From positions 1-64,000 of the forward strand of contig JBFLZW010000002.1 of assembly GCA_040755755.1 (NCBI GenBank): a DNA stretch of 64,000 bases. The letters run 5' to 3'. This document shows, one piece after another, positions 53,702 through 62,940 of this stretch; position 1 is the first letter of the stretch, and the number at the start of each line of letters is the position of its first letter. The DNA comes from a bacterium (GTDB lineage: Bacteria; SZUA-182; DTGQ01). Below the pieces are notes generated by a model. That model worked only from the letters and a program-made list of their open reading frames with translations, had not been told where the DNA came from and did not search any database. Made by a program: the position numbers and the translations under genes.

Positions 53702-55030
53702 CTAGTCTTCCTTCAGGTTCCTTCTGTCCTGAACCCGCACCGCCTTGCCCATGCTTCGCTCGATGGCGTGCGGCTCCATCAGTTTAATCCTGGTATTGAT
53801 GCCCAGGACACTTTCCAGCTCATTCTTGATCTTTCGTTCCATCTCCTCAAACTTCTTGATCTCGTCGAACAGGTTCCCCTCCGCAACCTCGACCCGGATT
53901 TCGATGTCGTCCAGGGTTCCTTTGCGGTCAACCACTATCAGGTAATGGGGAGATACCCCTTCGATCCTGACCAGAACATCCTCGATCTGCGAGGGGAAGA
54001 CGTTCACTCCCCGGATGATCAGCATGTCGTCGGTCCTGCCGGTAACTCTTCGCATCCGGACCAGGGTCCGTCCGCATTCACAGGGTTCAGGATTGAGAAC
54101 CGTAATATCGCGGGTTCTGAACCTGATGACCGGAAAGGCCTCCTTGGTCAGGGTGGTGATCACCAGTTCGCCCTCTTCTCCGTACGGCAGTACCTCGCCG
54201 GTCTCGGAATCGATCACCTCCGGCAGGAAAAAGTCCTCATTGATGTGCAGGCCGTTTTTGTGCGGGCACTCGCTGGCCACTCCGGGGCCGATGATCTCGG
54301 TCAGGCCGTAAATGTCAAGGGCCAGGATGTCCAGCTTTTTCTCGATCTCAAGGCGCATGCTGTCGGACCAGGGCTCGGCCCCGAAAAATCCCACTCTCAG
54401 GTTCAGTGACTTGACATCCACCCCCATCTCTTCGGCCACCTCAGCCAGACAGAGGCTGTAGGAGGGAGTGCAGCCGAGGGCATCGGTTCCAAAGTCCTGC
54501 ATGATCATGATCTGCCGTTTGGAATTTCCCCCGGAAATGGGCACGACCGAGGCACCCACCTTCTGCGCGCCATAGTGCACGCCCAAACCGCCGGTGAACA
54601 GTCCATAGCCATAGGCGTTCTGAACCACATCCTTTTCGGTCACACCGCCGCAGCGAAGCGTCCGGGCCATGACCGTAGCCCAAAGGTCCAGGTCGTTTCG
54701 GGTGTAGCCCACGACAACCGGCTTCCCTGTGGTTCCGGACGAGGAGTGAATCTCCACCACCTCATGCATGGGCTTGCTGAACAGGCCGAAGGGATAAGTA
54801 TCCCGAAGGTCCTGCTTGGTCATGAAGGGCAGGCGGCTTAAATCCTTCAGACTCTTGATATCCTCCGGCTTCACGCCATGCTCGGCAAACCGTTTCTGAT
54901 GAAAGGGAACGGCTGCATGGACCCGGTGAACCAGATTGCGCAGCCGCTCCGTCTGAAGCGCTTCCATCTCCTTTCGATCCATACACTCATATTTTTCATC
55001 CCAAAATCCTTGAGCTATATCACCTTTCAT
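53702..55030 (-). CDS. paaK: phenylacetate-CoA ligase family protein, copy 2
   Basis: 442 residues. [44 protein letters not shown] and the [20 protein letters not shown] hinge show a full AMP-forming ligase paralogous to copy 1 in this operon. Two isozymes may serve different aryl-acetates (phenyl- versus indole- or hydroxyphenylacetate) or opposite directions. The ATG overlaps the iorB stop by 4 bp. Confidence 0.92.
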   Translation of the reverse strand: MKGDIAQGFWDEKYECMDRKEMEALQTERLRNLVHRVHAAVPFHQKRFAEHGVKPEDIKSLKDLSRLPFMTKQDLRDTYPFGLFSKPMHEVVEIHSSSGTTGKPVVVGYTRNDLDLWATVMARTLRCGGVTEKDVVQNAYGYGLFTGGLGVHYGAQKVGASVVPISGGNSKRQIMIMQDFGTDALGCTPSYSLCLAEVAEEMGVDVKSLNLRVGFFGAEPWSDSMRLEIEKKLDILALDIYGLTEIIGPGVASECPHKNGLHINEDFFLPEVIDSETGEVLPYGEEGELVITTLTKEAFPVIRFRTRDITVLNPEPCECGRTLVRMRRVTGRTDDMLIIRGVNVFPSQIEDVLVRIEGVSPHYLIVVDRKGTLDDIEIRVEVAEGNLFDEIKKFEEMERKIKNELESVLGINTRIKLMEPHAIERSMGKAVRVQDRRNLKED

Positions 55031-55632
55031 ATATTTTTCTCCATACTTTTTCGTCCCAACTGAAAGGCCTGTTCATTAATCTGCCGGGTTGTGGCCGGAA
55101 CCTGCGCCCGAATTGTCCCAAGCCATATATCCTCGCCAATATCCGGCAAAAGCCCGGACAGAGCACCGAGGAGAACCATGTTCATGGCTTTCCTGCTTCC
55201 TGCCTGCTCAGCCAGCCCGACACCCTCGATCAGGCGGACCTGGCGCCCGCTCTTTGATAAAATCAGCTCGATGTCAGCAGGGTACTCCGCAAGGCCGGCG
55301 CTGACCGGAGCGGGATTGATTTTCAGGTTGTTTACCAGGATATGCCCTTGAGGCCGGACGGAATTCACCCATCGCAGCGCTTCCAGCAGCTCGAAAGAAA
55401 GCAAAAAGTCAGCCTCACCCTCCCTGATCAGGGGAGATGCAACCTGGCGGCCAAAGCGAACGTGCGTGGAAACACTTCCACCCCGCTGAGACATACCGTG
55501 AACTTCACTCTGTTTAACCTCAAATCCCGCCTCCTTTCCCGCATTGGCCAGAATTTTACTGGCCAGGATAATCCCCTGACCACCTACACCAACGATCAAA
55601 ATGTCTTTTTTGCCGCTCATGTTCTCGTTCAT
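55027..55632 (-). CDS. iorB: indolepyruvate ferredoxin oxidoreductase, beta subunit
   Basis: 201 residues from ATG 55632 (TAAGGTG about 10 bp upstream). Gamma-type 2-oxoacid oxidoreductase fold: [20 protein letters not shown] (about 11-30) and the [19 protein letters not shown] segment. With IorA it oxidatively decarboxylates aryl pyruvates to aryl-acetyl-CoA and reduces ferredoxin. iorA lies 334 bp upstream across a repeat-filled gap, an unusual separation. Confidence 0.93.
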   Translation of the reverse strand: MNENMSGKKDILIVGVGGQGIILASKILANAGKEAGFEVKQSEVHGMSQRGGSVSTHVRFGRQVASPLIREGEADFLLSFELLEALRWVNSVRPQGHILVNNLKINPAPVSAGLAEYPADIELILSKSGRQVRLIEGVGLAEQAGSRKAMNMVLLGALSGLLPDIGEDIWLGTIRAQVPATTRQINEQAFQLGRKSMEKNI

Positions 55633-55966
55633 GGTATGTTGCACCTTATATAGAGTTCTCCACCCTGCTGGAGGAGAATAGTTGTACCTGCTTTTCGGAT
55701 AGGCACCAAGAAGGGGAATAGATTTGAACTACCAGCGTGATCCATATACGCCTGCTCTACTACCTAATAGTTAGGTTCAAATAATCGCTCTTATGGGAAA
55801 GACGACACGGCAGTGTTGTATTTCTCCCGCAGAGACGCTGAGACGCAGAGGATATCATTTTCGGTTATTCTCTGCGCCTCTGCGTCTCTGCGGGAAATCG
55901 TTCTTCCATCCTTAAATAGCACAGCCCTTCGGATGTATGCCATGTATCCCATATGAGCGCAAATAA
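55633..55966. other. gap between iorA and iorB filled with repeats
   Basis: No ORF of worth. It holds an inverted repeat (55826-55851 and 55877-55897, core CCCGCAGAGACGC) of the CAGAGACGC-type family and, near 55700-55790, a weakly tRNA-like stretch on the minus strand that does not fold into an acceptable tRNA. Confidence 0.55.
55826..55897. repeat. inverted repeat of the CCCGCAGAGACGC family
   Basis: Left arm 55826-55851 (CCCGCAGAGACGCTGAGACG then CAGAGG) and right arm 55877-55897 (CCTCTGCGTCTCTGCGGGAA) pair over about 20 bp apart from an 8-base insertion in the left arm. A related phrase is at 36895-36920. Dispersed repeats of this kind are frequent in uncultured anaerobe genomes. Confidence 0.7.
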
Positions 55967-57718
55967 TTACGCGCAAGCCGGTTTGATGGCCTGAGCCTTG
56001 CAGACCTGCTCGCAGACCGGACAGCCATTGCACAGGAGCGGGTCGATCTGCGCTTTTCCTTCACTGCCCGAACTCATGGCCGGGCATCCTAATTTCAGGC
56101 ACATCCTGCATCCGGTACAAGCTCGAGGATCCACCTGGCGCTGAATGCGTTTGGCATTTCTTTCCAGCAGCACACAGGGCCTGCGGGAGATGATCAGGGA
56201 GGGCTCGGCGGTTGCTGTTTCCTGATCTATTACCTGCCCTAATTGAGCAAGGTCATATGGGTCAACCACTTCCACCCGGCTGATACCCATGGCTTTTGCC
56301 AGGGCGACCAGGTCCACCGCCCGTGTTTCCCGACCCTTGAGCGTGCGGCCTGTGCCGGGATGCTGCTGAAACCCGGTCATGGCCGTGGTCCGGTTATCGA
56401 GAATGATGACCGTCGTGGTCCCCTGATTATAAGCGATATCCAAAAGGCCGGTTATTCCGGAGTGGCAAAAGGTTGAATCGCCGATCACGCCGACTACCGG
56501 CCGGGTGTCCGATCCCTCGATGGCTTTGTTAAACCCGTGCGCAGCCCCGATACTGGCACCCATGCAGATGCACATGTCCATGGCCTCAAGAGGCGGCATC
56601 ACGGACAGGGTATAGCAGCCGATATCACCCATGGCTCTGATCTTTTTCCGGTTCAGGGTATAGAACAGGCCCCGGTGAGGACAGCCCGGACACATGGCCG
56701 GGGGCCGGGGAGGAATGGCCACCCCGGGGTTAAATACATCCCGCGAAGACTCTTTGCCAAAGGCTCTGGCGACGATATCCGGCGACAACTCTCCGGTATC
56801 CGGAAGGATCGATCGCCCCCCTTCGACAGCAAGGCCCATAAGCCGGACCTGATCCTCGATAAAGGGGGTCAGCTCTTCAACCACATACAGCTTCTCGACC
56901 TGGGCGGCAAATTTCCTGATGCGCTTTTCCGGCAGGGGATAGCTCATGCCAAGCTTCAAAAAGGAGGCATGCGGCAGCACTTCGCGGGCATACTGGTAGG
57001 CGACACCTCCGGTAATGATGCCGATCGAAGTGTCATTGATCTGGCTGCTGTTCCATATGGTGGTCTCTGAAATTTCGTCCCTGATCGTTTCGGTCCGCTT
57101 ATTGATTAACGCCCGCCGCTTGCGGCTGTAGGCCGGTATCATCACATATTTTTGCGGATCTCTGGCAAAAGGCTTGCGGTGGAGGTCTGCCCTGAAATCC
57201 TCCTCCACCCAGGTCAGGGATTTGGAATGGGAAATCCGGGTAGTGAGACGCAGCAGGACAGGGGTGTCAAAACTCTCGCTGATCACCATGCCAAACCCGA
57301 CCATCTCCTTGGCCTCATGGCTGTCCGCAGGCTCAAGAAGGGGAATCTGGGCAAATTTGGCGAAAAAGCGGTTATCCTGCTCGTTCTGCGAGCTGTGCAT
57401 CCCCGGATCATCAGCCGTGATGATAACCAGCCCGCCATTCACTCCCGTGTAAGCCAAAGTCATCAGGGGATCGGCAGCCACATTCAACCCTACATGCTTC
57501 ATGGTCACCAGGGTTCTGGCCCCGGCCAGACTCGCTCCGATGCCCATCTCCAGAGCCACTTTTTCATTTGGCGACCACTGAGCGTAAATTTCCGGATACT
57601 GGACGATATTTTCCAGGATCTCCGTGCTCGGTGTGCCCGGATACCCGACAGCAACCCTTACTCCGAATTCATATGCCCCTCGGGCTACAGCCTCATTTCC
57701 TGACAGCAATACTTTCAT
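55967..57718 (-). CDS. iorA: indolepyruvate ferredoxin oxidoreductase, alpha subunit
   Basis: 583 residues from ATG 57718 (GGAG site); the frame is open 28 codons further. N-terminal pyrimidine-binding/alpha region (GNEAVARGAYEFGVRVAVGY then PGTPSTEI, 5-35), a TPP-binding domain with GDSTFCHSGITGLLDIAYNQ, and a C-terminal ferredoxin domain with two [4Fe-4S] motifs (CTGCRMCLKLGCP, CNGCPVCEQVCKA). All cofactor sites are complete. It defines the pathway: aromatic amino acid, after transamination, to aryl-acetyl-CoA. Confidence 0.95.
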   Translation of the reverse strand: MKVLLSGNEAVARGAYEFGVRVAVGYPGTPSTEILENIVQYPEIYAQWSPNEKVALEMGIGASLAGARTLVTMKHVGLNVAADPLMTLAYTGVNGGLVIITADDPGMHSSQNEQDNRFFAKFAQIPLLEPADSHEAKEMVGFGMVISESFDTPVLLRLTTRISHSKSLTWVEEDFRADLHRKPFARDPQKYVMIPAYSRKRRALINKRTETIRDEISETTIWNSSQINDTSIGIITGGVAYQYAREVLPHASFLKLGMSYPLPEKRIRKFAAQVEKLYVVEELTPFIEDQVRLMGLAVEGGRSILPDTGELSPDIVARAFGKESSRDVFNPGVAIPPRPPAMCPGCPHRGLFYTLNRKKIRAMGDIGCYTLSVMPPLEAMDMCICMGASIGAAHGFNKAIEGSDTRPVVGVIGDSTFCHSGITGLLDIAYNQGTTTVIILDNRTTAMTGFQQHPGTGRTLKGRETRAVDLVALAKAMGISRVEVVDPYDLAQLGQVIDQETATAEPSLIISRRPCVLLERNAKRIQRQVDPRACTGCRMCLKLGCPAMSSGSEGKAQIDPLLCNGCPVCEQVCKAQAIKPACA

Positions 57719-57831
57719 CGTGTTGACTCCAGACGAGATGGATGAATTATCGGTGGATAGTGGATATTGTACAATCGAACTGCTTCGTATGCTTATCGGC
57801 AAATTACCTTGGAAGTGAAGCGGACCAATTT

Positions 57832-58029
57832 TTATTTTCTGTTTACCCTGTCAATATCAGGCCCTGCCTCAGCTATTAATTTTTTCAAATCATACTTTTT
57901 TTCTGCTCTTCTCACCCTGATCTCATGAAGACCAGCCATCATATCATCTACTTCGCCTTTGGAATTGCTAAATTCCCGAGCGATTTCATCGCGTACTTCT
58001 ACCTGATAAAACTTACTGAAGTAAGCCAT
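57832..58029 (-). CDS. putative antitoxin of the PIN pair
   Basis: 65 residues from ATG 58029, with GGGAGGAAGG about 12 bp upstream; a TTG at 58074 would overlap the toxin. The sequence (FYQVEVRDEIAREFSNSKGE, DDMMAGLHEIRVRRAEKKYD) is helical and charged. Here the antitoxin follows the toxin, the reverse of the usual order, so the assignment rests on adjacency. Confidence 0.55.
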   Translation of the reverse strand: MAYFSKFYQVEVRDEIAREFSNSKGEVDDMMAGLHEIRVRRAEKKYDLKKLIAEAGPDIDRVNRK

Positions 58030-58051
58030 CTTCTCGGCCACCTTCCTCCCT

Positions 58052-58510
58052 TCAAAGCATAGCTGGCTCAACAATCTCTAATTGTTTGTAGCCCAATAGC
58101 GCATTCACAGCGTTAACTTCCCTTTTGGTCTTTAGCTTGACCATATGCTCAAAATTCCAGCTAACAAGCACATCAAGGGAATAAACTGTAGCCACTGCTA
58201 TATGGACTGCATCTTCGATATATTTTGCCGGAATTATCCTTCCCTTTATGTATTCTTCAGTCAATGCTTCTATTTCCTCTCCTCTGCTGGTGAGTCTCTC
58301 AAATCCCTTAACCAAATCAAGGAGATGTTTCTTTTTAACTTCATCACCGGTAGCTTCAATCTCCTCAACAACAAGATCTGAAATAAAGATCTCATATTGT
58401 TGAAGCTTTTCCCACAAATTCTTTGTTATTTCCTGTCGAATGGGATTTCTACTATCTATATATGCATTGGGCACAGATGTGTCAAAATAGATTTTGAGTT
58501 TCCTTGCCAT
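58052..58510 (-). CDS. PIN-domain toxin
   Basis: 152 residues. PIN ribonuclease features: KIYFDTSVPNAYID with the first Asp (residue 10), conserved Glu in LVVEEIEATGD, Asp in YIEDAVHIAVATVYSLDVLV and the SWNFEHM end. All acidic residues are present. TAAGG before the ATG. A small helical protein gene follows. Confidence 0.82.
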   Translation of the reverse strand: MARKLKIYFDTSVPNAYIDSRNPIRQEITKNLWEKLQQYEIFISDLVVEEIEATGDEVKKKHLLDLVKGFERLTSRGEEIEALTEEYIKGRIIPAKYIEDAVHIAVATVYSLDVLVSWNFEHMVKLKTKREVNAVNALLGYKQLEIVEPAML

Positions 58511-58832
58511 GTAACCTTACTTTCGCATTGCATGAGAAGTAGAGTCATAAAAACCTCTAACCTGCTATATCTCCATTATAGCACCTTATGCGGAGCTGAA
58601 GATTATTGCTTAAAGATTTTTTATTGGATATTTTTTATATTTTAAGAGCCCGCCACGCAGCAGGATTCTTGCCTTATTTCCTGATTCGTTTATTTTCCCT
58701 CCATTTTTCACTTGCACCCGGAGTTAGGAGAGATAACTCATTATCCTTATCGGCAGGTTCTGCCCAAAATAAGGGACGGGATGGGCTCAAAGCACAAGCC
58801 CATCCCGTAATAAGTGCACCAGTTACGACAAA
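58511..58832. other. gap with the porin terminator
   Basis: No gene. AT-rich sequence upstream of the PIN gene on one side and the terminator hairpin (58776-58808) of the porin gene on the other. Confidence 0.55.
58776..58808 (-). terminator. rho-independent-type hairpin after the porin
   Basis: A perfect 12-bp stem ACGGGATGGGCT / AGCCCATCCCGT with a 9-nt loop lies about 25 bp after the porin stop. On the minus strand it is followed by CCCTTATTTT, a weak T-run. Confidence 0.65.
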
Positions 58833-60242
58833 TTAGAACTTTATTGACATCTCAAAGCGGCCAAAGAAAGCATCGTCAGTAGAGACCTTATTTCCTGGAC
58901 CGACATTATGATTACCAGAATCTTCATAATAATTACCGGTTTGGAAATACTGGCCCAGCACATGGGCGGTAACTGCCGGAGTGAACTGATACTCAAGACG
59001 AGCCTGAGGGCATATACCGCGCTTCTTACTGACCCCATCCGGCACATTATTGGCTGCCAGATAGAGGAACCCCAGGTTGGCTGTCATCTTGGAGATAGGG
59101 GTAAGTTTAAGATCGGCTTCGTAAATCCTATGGTTTGTCCAAGTTCCCTCATCATAGTCAAGCTTGGTAAGGCTGGCAAGCATATCGCCATATCCATACT
59201 TGGGGAATTCGCTGTAGAATCCGTCCCAGGCTTCATAGTCGTCAGTGTTCTCGTTATCACCGGAGGTATAATATGCTCCTAATTTAATTGTGGGTTGAGT
59301 AGGAACAGGTATGGCATAAGTCAGGGTGGCAAGTCCGCCAATGGCATCCCGATCCATATCGCCCTCTTCACGGGCACCTGTTGGATCGAATCCTTTCCAA
59401 TCGACTGATCCAAACTCTTTCGTCACTTCGGCTGCATAGGTAAGGTTTTCAATAATCTTTCCGCTCGCCCGGACACCGACGGCAGTAGTGGAAGAATCGA
59501 CATCGATGTCAGGAGTAGTAGCATCGAAATCTTGGTCTAACTTATAGGCTCTTCTCTCCCGCTGAAGGACATAAACATCAAATGCCTGACCAGGCACCAT
59601 CTTAAGAGTGGTATACAGACCGTAGAGATCCTCATCATCATTGATGTTGTATTGCCCCTCATCAGGCTTGGCAGTGAATAAATCCACACCGATAACGCTC
59701 AGATCGAGGGAAAGCTTGACAGCATCGAAATAAATGGTCCGGGAGCCATCAACAGGTGTCCCCTCATAGACCAGGAACCCCTCTCCATAGGTCAGATCCT
59801 GGCGACCGATCTTAAGGTTTAGCGGCGACCCCAAAAATTTCTTGGCTTCGATATAGGAATTATCGATGATGAGGTGATTGGTCCATTCAGGTTTGGGTTT
59901 TTTCGCAGCATCTACAGTAGCATCATTATAAGTATAATCCGGGCGACCCCAGCGGGGCTCAACCGCTAACCGGACATAGCCGGTCATGCCTTCCTCAAGC
60001 TCTCCTTTTATCCACAGACGGGTCCGATGACGGTAGAATTGCTCGTTATCGTAGGCATTAACTCTTTTCCCAGCAGTACCTGCCTTAGTATTATTCAAGT
60101 CATAAATATTTTTCGTAACCTGCCCGCGAATCCGGATATCTCCGCCGTAAGTAACCTTGTTCGCCGCTTCCTCGGCACAGCATACACTCACCAAACCGGT
60201 AATCAGGACAATACTTAATAAACCAATCAACGCTTTTTTCAT
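58833..60242 (-). CDS. outer-membrane porin, alginate-export-like
   Basis: 469 residues. Signal peptide (1-23, cleavage near VCCAEE), then GGDIRIRGQVTKNIYDL and a series of alternating beta strands with Tyr/Trp at the edges (RHRTRLWIKGELEEGMTGYV, SYIEAKKFLG and LKIGRQDLTYGEGFLVYEGT), ending in FGRFEMSIKF with terminal Phe. The RQD/GEGF block and size resemble the 16-18-stranded porins of the AlgE/DUF1302-like type. Function: passage of small or anionic solutes. AAGGGGAAA before ATG; transcribed from an AT-rich upstream gap. Confidence 0.85.
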   Translation of the reverse strand: MKKALIGLLSIVLITGLVSVCCAEEAANKVTYGGDIRIRGQVTKNIYDLNNTKAGTAGKRVNAYDNEQFYRHRTRLWIKGELEEGMTGYVRLAVEPRWGRPDYTYNDATVDAAKKPKPEWTNHLIIDNSYIEAKKFLGSPLNLKIGRQDLTYGEGFLVYEGTPVDGSRTIYFDAVKLSLDLSVIGVDLFTAKPDEGQYNINDDEDLYGLYTTLKMVPGQAFDVYVLQRERRAYKLDQDFDATTPDIDVDSSTTAVGVRASGKIIENLTYAAEVTKEFGSVDWKGFDPTGAREEGDMDRDAIGGLATLTYAIPVPTQPTIKLGAYYTSGDNENTDDYEAWDGFYSEFPKYGYGDMLASLTKLDYDEGTWTNHRIYEADLKLTPISKMTANLGFLYLAANNVPDGVSKKRGICPQARLEYQFTPAVTAHVLGQYFQTGNYYEDSGNHNVGPGNKVSTDDAFFGRFEMSIKF

Positions 60243-60996
60243 TATTTTCCCCTTATAACCTTATAATATTGAAAAATAAGATTAAATATATTTCACAATC
60301 CTGATAGCCTGTTCCTCTCACCCCCTTTTTTCATGGAACTTTCCTTAAACAAGGTGCTCTGCTATTCCTTCTTCGTACTACTTCCTGAAATACCTGCCAG
60401 GGCAATCTTTGATTATAGATCTACGCCTGAGCAAAAAAACTATGGAGAACTTACATTGGCTCTTGTTGATAAGCACTATTAAGATTTAATAAATCCTGTG
60501 CCGCTGAAGTTGTGACAAGACCATAGAAAAGCCGGGTAGTTTTCTGAATATCCTGACAATTGCGCCACCTTCCATAAATCGGTATCGCATTACAATCTCA
60601 TTGTTCATTTTCCGTAGTTAATATATATCGAGAGTCCGGGGACATGTCAATATAAAAAATAAACTCAAGAGCATAAAAAAGGCAATTAGCTAAATTCTCC
60701 CTCTTGTATGAGCCGTATAATTAGGAATATGTATCATTCCTTAAACTATATCGGTAAAACTGAATCCTGTCTCTCGAAATTAAATTGCATTGTCTTTGCT
60801 CATAGGTTACTATACTCCAAATCCCAATCTTGTCTTTTCAGTCCAATTGCGTTATCTTTGCTCATAGCATAGTGTGTATCCTTTCATTTTGTTTATCCAG
60901 AATGCTGGATAAATCTAAAACGATTATCCGGGAAGATACACTACCTGCCCTTTCTCTATAAAGGTCGATTCAATTATAAGTAGGAGGTGATTCCCT
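60243..60996. other. 754-bp AT-rich gap with direct repeats
   Basis: No gene. It should contain the porin promoter on the minus strand. At 60762-60867 there are two imperfect 44-bp copies of one sequence (see repeat). The remainder shows nothing I can name. Confidence 0.55.
60762..60867 (+). repeat. two 44-bp imperfect direct repeats
   Basis: Copies at about 60762-60805 and 60824-60867, period 62 bp; the best conserved part is AATTGCATTGTCTTTGCTCA (second copy with two changes). Only two copies, so not a CRISPR. Could be regulatory or phage/attachment related. Confidence 0.6.
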
Positions 60997-61249
60997 ATGG
61001 GAAAAGATAACCTTAGAAATTCCAGATGAAGTTTTAATTTCCCTTAAAGAGACTCCTCTGGAACTTTCGCTGGATATCCGGATGTTGGCTGCGGTTAAAT
61101 TTTATCAGATGGGCAAGCTATCCTCCGGCAGGGCAGCTCAGCTTGCAGGTATCTCAAGAATAAGCTTTCTTCAATCCCTTGCACGGTATGGTGTACCAAT
61201 ATTCGAGCTTACTCCTGAAGAATTACAACAGGATATTGAGAATGCATAG
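60997..61249 (+). pseudogene. UPF0175 antitoxin with a frameshift next to the start codon
   Basis: An AGGAGGTGA site precedes ATG 60997, but that frame stops after ten codons. Reading from one base later gives a full UPF0175 protein: EKITLEIPDEVLISLKETPL, then LSSGRAAQLAGISRISFLQS and a C-terminal FELTPEELQQDIENA, ending at 61249. One extra G in ATGGGAAAA explains it. The antitoxin would overlap its DUF3368 toxin by 8 bp. Either the gene is broken or this is a sequencing/assembly error. Confidence 0.75.
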
Positions 61250-61736
61250 CATAGTGATTGTTAATACATCACCTCTCTTTTACCTTCATAGGCTGGGCTG
61301 TCTTAATGTCCTTGAAAAGTTATATGGTGAAATTATTGTTCCGGCAGCGGTATTAGCTGAACTTGAGGCAGGAGGGCGGACAGGGGGGGATGTTCCTCAT
61401 GTTGCAGAATACACCTGGATGCAGATGAGGAGAGCAACCATCCCCGCATTCATTAAGATGATCCCTGATCTCGGGCAGGGCGAAGCAGAGATCTTGGCCT
61501 TGGGCTGTGAGGAATCCGAACCTTTATTAATCATTGATGATGCTTTGGCACGAAGGATAGCAAAGCTCCAGGCATTCAAGATTACAGGTACTGGCGGTGT
61601 GTTATTAAAAGCGAAACAAAAAGGCTATATTGGCGAGCTCAGGCCAATACTTGAACATTTAAAAGAGGCTGGTTTCTACCTGAGTGATAAGTTGATCGCT
61701 GAGACATTAAAAATTTCTGGAGAAAGCCAAAAGTAA
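61242..61736 (+). CDS. DUF3368 PIN-like toxin
   Basis: 164 residues from ATG 61242, overlapping the antitoxin stop. IVNTSPLFYLHRLG (5-18) carries the first catalytic Asp position as Asn, as is normal in DUF3368; Glu in VLAELEAG, the DLGQGEAEILALG block and LIIDDALARRIAKL with paired Asp follow. A usual UPF0175/DUF3368 pair. An upstream ATG at 61179 is in frame but lies inside the antitoxin gene. Confidence 0.8.
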   Translation: MHSIVIVNTSPLFYLHRLGCLNVLEKLYGEIIVPAAVLAELEAGGRTGGDVPHVAEYTWMQMRRATIPAFIKMIPDLGQGEAEILALGCEESEPLLIIDDALARRIAKLQAFKITGTGGVLLKAKQKGYIGELRPILEHLKEAGFYLSDKLIAETLKISGESQK

Positions 61737-62007
61737 TTTTGAAATCTTTCCCCCTTCAGGCCGGAAGTTCAATTCAACGATAACCGCTTTAAGCATATAT
61801 GCAATATTGTGCAGTTATTTTAAGCCACAATTGCCCCCATGCCAAGAGCTTTCCATCAAACTGAACCACAGAGCCCGTAAAGGGCATTCCATATGAAATC
61901 CGAGAAGAAAGAAGTAATGATGAAGCGATGCTTTTTCAGGCAAAACGATTACAATTAAACCACACGGATGCATTTGCGAACGTGGAGTAAGGAGGCTGGA
62001 TAATACC

Positions 62008-62940
62008 ATGAAAATCAAAGCCAGCGACGTGATTGTGCCTTTAGATGTCCCCAAGACAATGCGGGGAGAATATACTCAGAATTATCTGACCATTACCCAG
62101 GAAAGCGGACGGCTGATACTGTTTGCCGGTGATCAGAAAGTAGAGCACCTCAACAGGGATTTTTTCGGGGAGGGCATCCATCCCCAGGACAGCGATCCGG
62201 AGCACCTGTTCAGGATCGCCGGTCAGGGCAGGATCGGGGTTTTTGCCACCCAGCTTGGCCTGATAGCCAGGTACGGGATGGATTATCCCGATGTGTCCTA
62301 CCTGGTCAAGCTGAATTCCAGAACGGATTTGGTGACGGTCGATATGGACGATCCTTTCAGTCAGCAATGGCTGGATGTCAAACAGGTGGTGGAGTTTCGT
62401 GATAACAGCGGGCTCAAGATACCTGCCGTAGGTTATTCGGTGTATCTGGGAAGCATGTATGAGGATGAGATGCTCCATCATGCAGCCCAGGTCGTATATC
62501 AAGCCCATCAGCACGGCATGCTTGCCGTTCTGTGGATCTGTCCGCTTGGCCAGGCAATAGAAGACGAAAGGGATTCGCACCTGATTGCCGGGGCTGCGGG
62601 TGTGGGGGCATGCCTTGGCAGCGATTTTGTGAGAGTGAACTATCCCCAGACGAATGGTGCCAAACCGCAGGAGATGTTTAAAGAAGCCATTCTGGCCGCT
62701 GGACGGACCAGGGTCATTTCTTCGGGAGGGTCGAGCCAGGATGTGGGAGCTTTTCTCGGAAGGATTTACGACCAGATTCACATCAGCGGTGCCGGGGGGA
62801 TATCGATCGGCAGAAATCTCCACCAGAAGTCCCTCGATGAGGCTGTCAGACTGTGCGAGGCCATCCATGCCGTAGTTATCGAGGGAGCTATGGTCGAAGA
62901 TGCTTTACAGCGCATGTGGACATCGTCCAGGGAACGATAA
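62008..62940 (+). CDS. class I (DhnA-type) fructose-bisphosphate aldolase homologue with altered active site
   Basis: 310 residues with AAGGAGG upstream. DhnA/archaeal-type class I aldolase family: ILFAGDQKVEHLNRDFFG (about 37-54), VKLNSRTDL, AHQHGMLAVLWICPLG and the late ISSGGSSQDVGAFL and ISGAGGISIGRNLHQKS blocks. In relatives the Schiff-base lysine lies in DFVKVNYP; here it is DFVRVNYP (codon AGA for AAA). If the alignment is right, the enzyme cannot form the normal imine, so it may be inactive or use another lysine. It was once followed by a phosphomannomutase gene of which only the start remains. Confidence 0.8.
   Translation: MKIKASDVIVPLDVPKTMRGEYTQNYLTITQESGRLILFAGDQKVEHLNRDFFGEGIHPQDSDPEHLFRIAGQGRIGVFATQLGLIARYGMDYPDVSYLVKLNSRTDLVTVDMDDPFSQQWLDVKQVVEFRDNSGLKIPAVGYSVYLGSMYEDEMLHHAAQVVYQAHQHGMLAVLWICPLGQAIEDERDSHLIAGAAGVGACLGSDFVRVNYPQTNGAKPQEMFKEAILAAGRTRVISSGGSSQDVGAFLGRIYDQIHISGAGGISIGRNLHQKSLDEAVRLCEAIHAVVIEGAMVEDALQRMWTSSRER

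Noticed and set aside
55690-55790. tRNA-like sequence on the minus strand (TAGAGC ... GTTCAAATC ... CCCC)
   Set aside because: The D- and T-arm-like words are present, but the anticodon arm has a nine-base loop, there is almost no variable region and no pairing 5' acceptor strand, so it is at most a fossil.
60762-60867. Possible CRISPR mini-array
   Set aside because: Only two imperfect copies, spacing of about 18 bp and no cas genes in the window.
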